Positions 4,647 to 5,851 of a stretch of DNA of 5,851 nt are shown here, piece by piece. The notes under the pieces are model-generated. The model did no database searches, was not told the origin of the DNA, and saw only the letters and a list, made by a program, of their open reading frames with translations. The stretch is from positions 1 through 5,851 of the forward strand of contig DGRR01000030.1 in the NCBI GenBank assembly GCA_002389995.1. Reading direction: 5' to 3'. How positions within the stretch are numbered: position 1 is the first letter of the stretch; each line of letters starts with the position of its first letter. A program made the translations under genes and the position numbers. Source of the DNA: Ruminococcus sp. UBA4383 (GTDB lineage: Bacteria; Bacillota; Clostridia; Oscillospirales; Ruminococcaceae).

Positions 4647-4650
4647 ATCA

Positions 4651-5664
4651 ATGGCTGAATATATCGGACAGGGAGTTTTTACTTTTTCAAATCCCGTCAG
4701 AATCGAAAGCTATGCTGCTGTTGCAGGGAAAAAAGAATCGGAAGGTCCTCTCGGTTACTGTTTTGATGAAATTATACAGGACAGTCATTTCGGGCGGCAG
4801 ACTTGGGAACAGGCTGAAAGTCAGTTTCAGCTCGAAGCTGTAAGCCTTGCCGTCAGAAAATCAAATCTTACAAAAGAAGATATAGACATAATATGCTCAG
4901 GCGACCTTATAAATCAATGTATCGGCTCGGCATACGGTCTGAGAGAACTTGAAATCCCTTTCATGGGAATTTACGGGGCTTGTTCGACTATGGCGGAGGG
5001 TCTTATAACATCATCTGTATTTATAGATTCAGGAACGGCAAAACGTGCAATTGCTGTCACTTCATCACATTTTTCAACAGCAGAACGTCAGTTCCGTATG
5101 CCTTTATCCTACGGAGGTCAGAGAACTCCTACTTCTCAATGGACTTGCACCGCATCAGGGGCAGTTATATTGTCATCAGATACAGGAAAATCCGCTGTCA
5201 CTGGCGGCTGTATCGGGAAAATTGCCGATATGGGCATAAGCGATATGACTAATATGGGCAGTGCTATGGCTCCTGCGGCGGCTGAAACTTTAAGGCGTTA
5301 CCTCGAAGCTACAAATACAAATCCCGAAAATTATGACTATATAATCACAGGCGACCTCGGAACAGTCGGAAGTACCTTATTCCTTGAATTAATGCAGAAT
5401 ATGGGGAAAGATGTCAAAAATCACAAGGACTGCGGCGTTCTGATTTTCGACAATTATGCTCAGGATACTCACTGCGGAGGTTCAGGCTGCGGCTGCAGTG
5501 CAGGAGTATTATGCGGATATTTCCTTCCCATGCTCGAAAACGGCAAGGCTGAAAATATATTATTCATCGCAACAGGAGCATTGATGTCACCTGTATCATT
5601 GCAGCAGGGCGAATCAATCCCCTCAGTTGCTCATCTCGTAAACATAAGGAGGATTGCACAATGA
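4651..5664 (+). CDS. spoVAD: Stage V sporulation protein AD
   Basis: This is a 337-residue protein, the normal length for SpoVAD (338 in B. subtilis). It has a thiolase/ketoacyl-synthase fold reused as a dipicolinic-acid binding subunit of the SpoVA channel. That channel moves calcium dipicolinate into the forespore during maturation and out in germination. Family landmarks in order: EGPLGYCFDE (31-40), TWEQAE (51-56), GDLINQ (84-89), GACST with Cys111 at the former thiolase nucleophile position (109-113), TAERQFR (143-149), MGSAMAPAAAETL (202-214), GDLGTVGS (234-241), GGSGCGCSA (276-284), ATGALMSP (307-314) and QQGESIPSVAH (318-328). It has no membrane segment; by family knowledge it sits on the spore inner membrane. 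It overlaps spoVAE by four bases. SpoVAC, normally encoded just upstream, is absent here. Identification is very confident. Confidence 0.97.
   Translation: MAEYIGQGVFTFSNPVRIESYAAVAGKKESEGPLGYCFDEIIQDSHFGRQTWEQAESQFQLEAVSLAVRKSNLTKEDIDIICSGDLINQCIGSAYGLRELEIPFMGIYGACSTMAEGLITSSVFIDSGTAKRAIAVTSSHFSTAERQFRMPLSYGGQRTPTSQWTCTASGAVILSSDTGKSAVTGGCIGKIADMGISDMTNMGSAMAPAAAETLRRYLEATNTNPENYDYIITGDLGTVGSTLFLELMQNMGKDVKNHKDCGVLIFDNYAQDTHCGGSGCGCSAGVLCGYFLPMLENGKAENILFIATGALMSPVSLQQGESIPSVAHLVNIRRIAQ
5647..5652 (+). promoter_or_regulatory. Ribosome binding site of spoVAE within spoVAD
   Basis: AGGAGG lies inside the last codons of spoVAD, eight bases before the spoVAE ATG at 5661. With the ATGA overlap this points to coupled translation of the two channel components. 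Confidence 0.85.
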
Positions 5665-5851
5665 CAGAAATAATAAGGGCTTTTCTCATAGGCGGCACAA
5701 TATGCGCCATAGGTCAGCTTTTAATTGACTATACAAAACTTACCCCCGCAAGAATCCTCACGGGATTTGTCGTTGCAGGAGTTATACTTTCGGCACTGGG
5801 AATATATCAGCCCATAGCGGATTTTGCAGGCGCAGGGGCAAGCGTACCGCT
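5661..5851 (+). CDS. spoVAE: Stage V sporulation protein AE, partial
   Basis: The first 63 residues are present; the gene runs off the right edge. The N-terminus MTEIIRAFLIGGTICAIGQLL is a membrane segment. It is followed by the family motif GQLLIDYTKLTPARIL (about 18-33), a second hydrophobic segment (about 34-48) and FAGAGASVPL (54-63). These features match the integral membrane subunit SpoVAE (the SpoVAEb form in Bacillus naming), which forms the dipicolinic-acid channel with SpoVAC and SpoVAD. The ATG overlaps the spoVAD stop codon as ATGA. The missing C-terminal part prevents any check of length. Confidence 0.95.
   Translation, partial: MTEIIRAFLIGGTICAIGQLLIDYTKLTPARILTGFVVAGVILSALGIYQPIADFAGAGASVP

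Noticed and set aside
4643..5252. Plus-strand open frames in other phases of spoVAD (4643-4843, 4980-5252, 5045-5239)
   Set aside because: All lie within the unmistakable spoVAD frame and encode no recognisable protein. The 4643 start overlaps the spoVAD ribosome binding site.

Overview
The window looks like chromosome from an endospore-forming, low-to-moderate GC Firmicute of class Clostridia. Within it, a Ruminococcus-like member of the Oscillospiraceae is my best guess. The evidence is the spoVAD-spoVAE sporulation genes, strong AGGAGG ribosome binding sites, TTGACA/TATAAT-type promoters, the TEPPT-type Thr/Glu/Pro linker typical of ruminococcal surface proteins, a Ser/Thr/Glu-rich lipoprotein and a BspA-type leucine-rich repeat protein. 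The genus is inferred from style; there is no rRNA to confirm it.

Layout, left to right. (1) Positions 1-1131, minus strand: the two genes of a polysaccharide ABC exporter of the TagGH/Wzm-Wzt class. The permease is complete; the ATPase runs off the left edge. They overlap at TAATG and share a promoter near 1243-1271 and a G/C-rich structured leader. (2) 1309-1638, minus strand: a small XRE-family repressor-like protein. It is divergent from (3) 1782-2513, plus strand: a membrane-anchored extracellular protein with a Pro/Thr/Glu linker and an NPCBM-like C-terminal domain. The promoters of this pair overlap at their -35 boxes and are covered by palindromes. (4) 2574-3392, minus strand: a secreted lipoprotein of unknown function, convergent with (3), with a shared hairpin terminator between them. 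(5) 3577-4497, minus strand: a leucine-rich repeat protein with no signal peptide and a helical C-terminus. It has an exact-consensus vegetative promoter. (6) 4651 to the right edge, plus strand: spoVAD and the start of spoVAE, which encode parts of the dipicolinic-acid channel loaded into the forespore. They overlap by 4 bases. A sigma-G-like promoter for them appears to lie inside the divergent promoter of (5).

The genes do not form one pathway. Four of them concern the cell envelope or surface, and the spoVA genes belong to spore maturation. I see no clear new multi-gene system. The most interesting parts are the compact control regions: two interlocked divergent promoter regions, and hairpins near the predicted 5' ends of three transcripts. 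Also notable are the repressor/surface-protein pair and the absence of spoVAC from its usual place upstream of spoVAD. No tRNA, rRNA, CRISPR array or transposase gene is visible.
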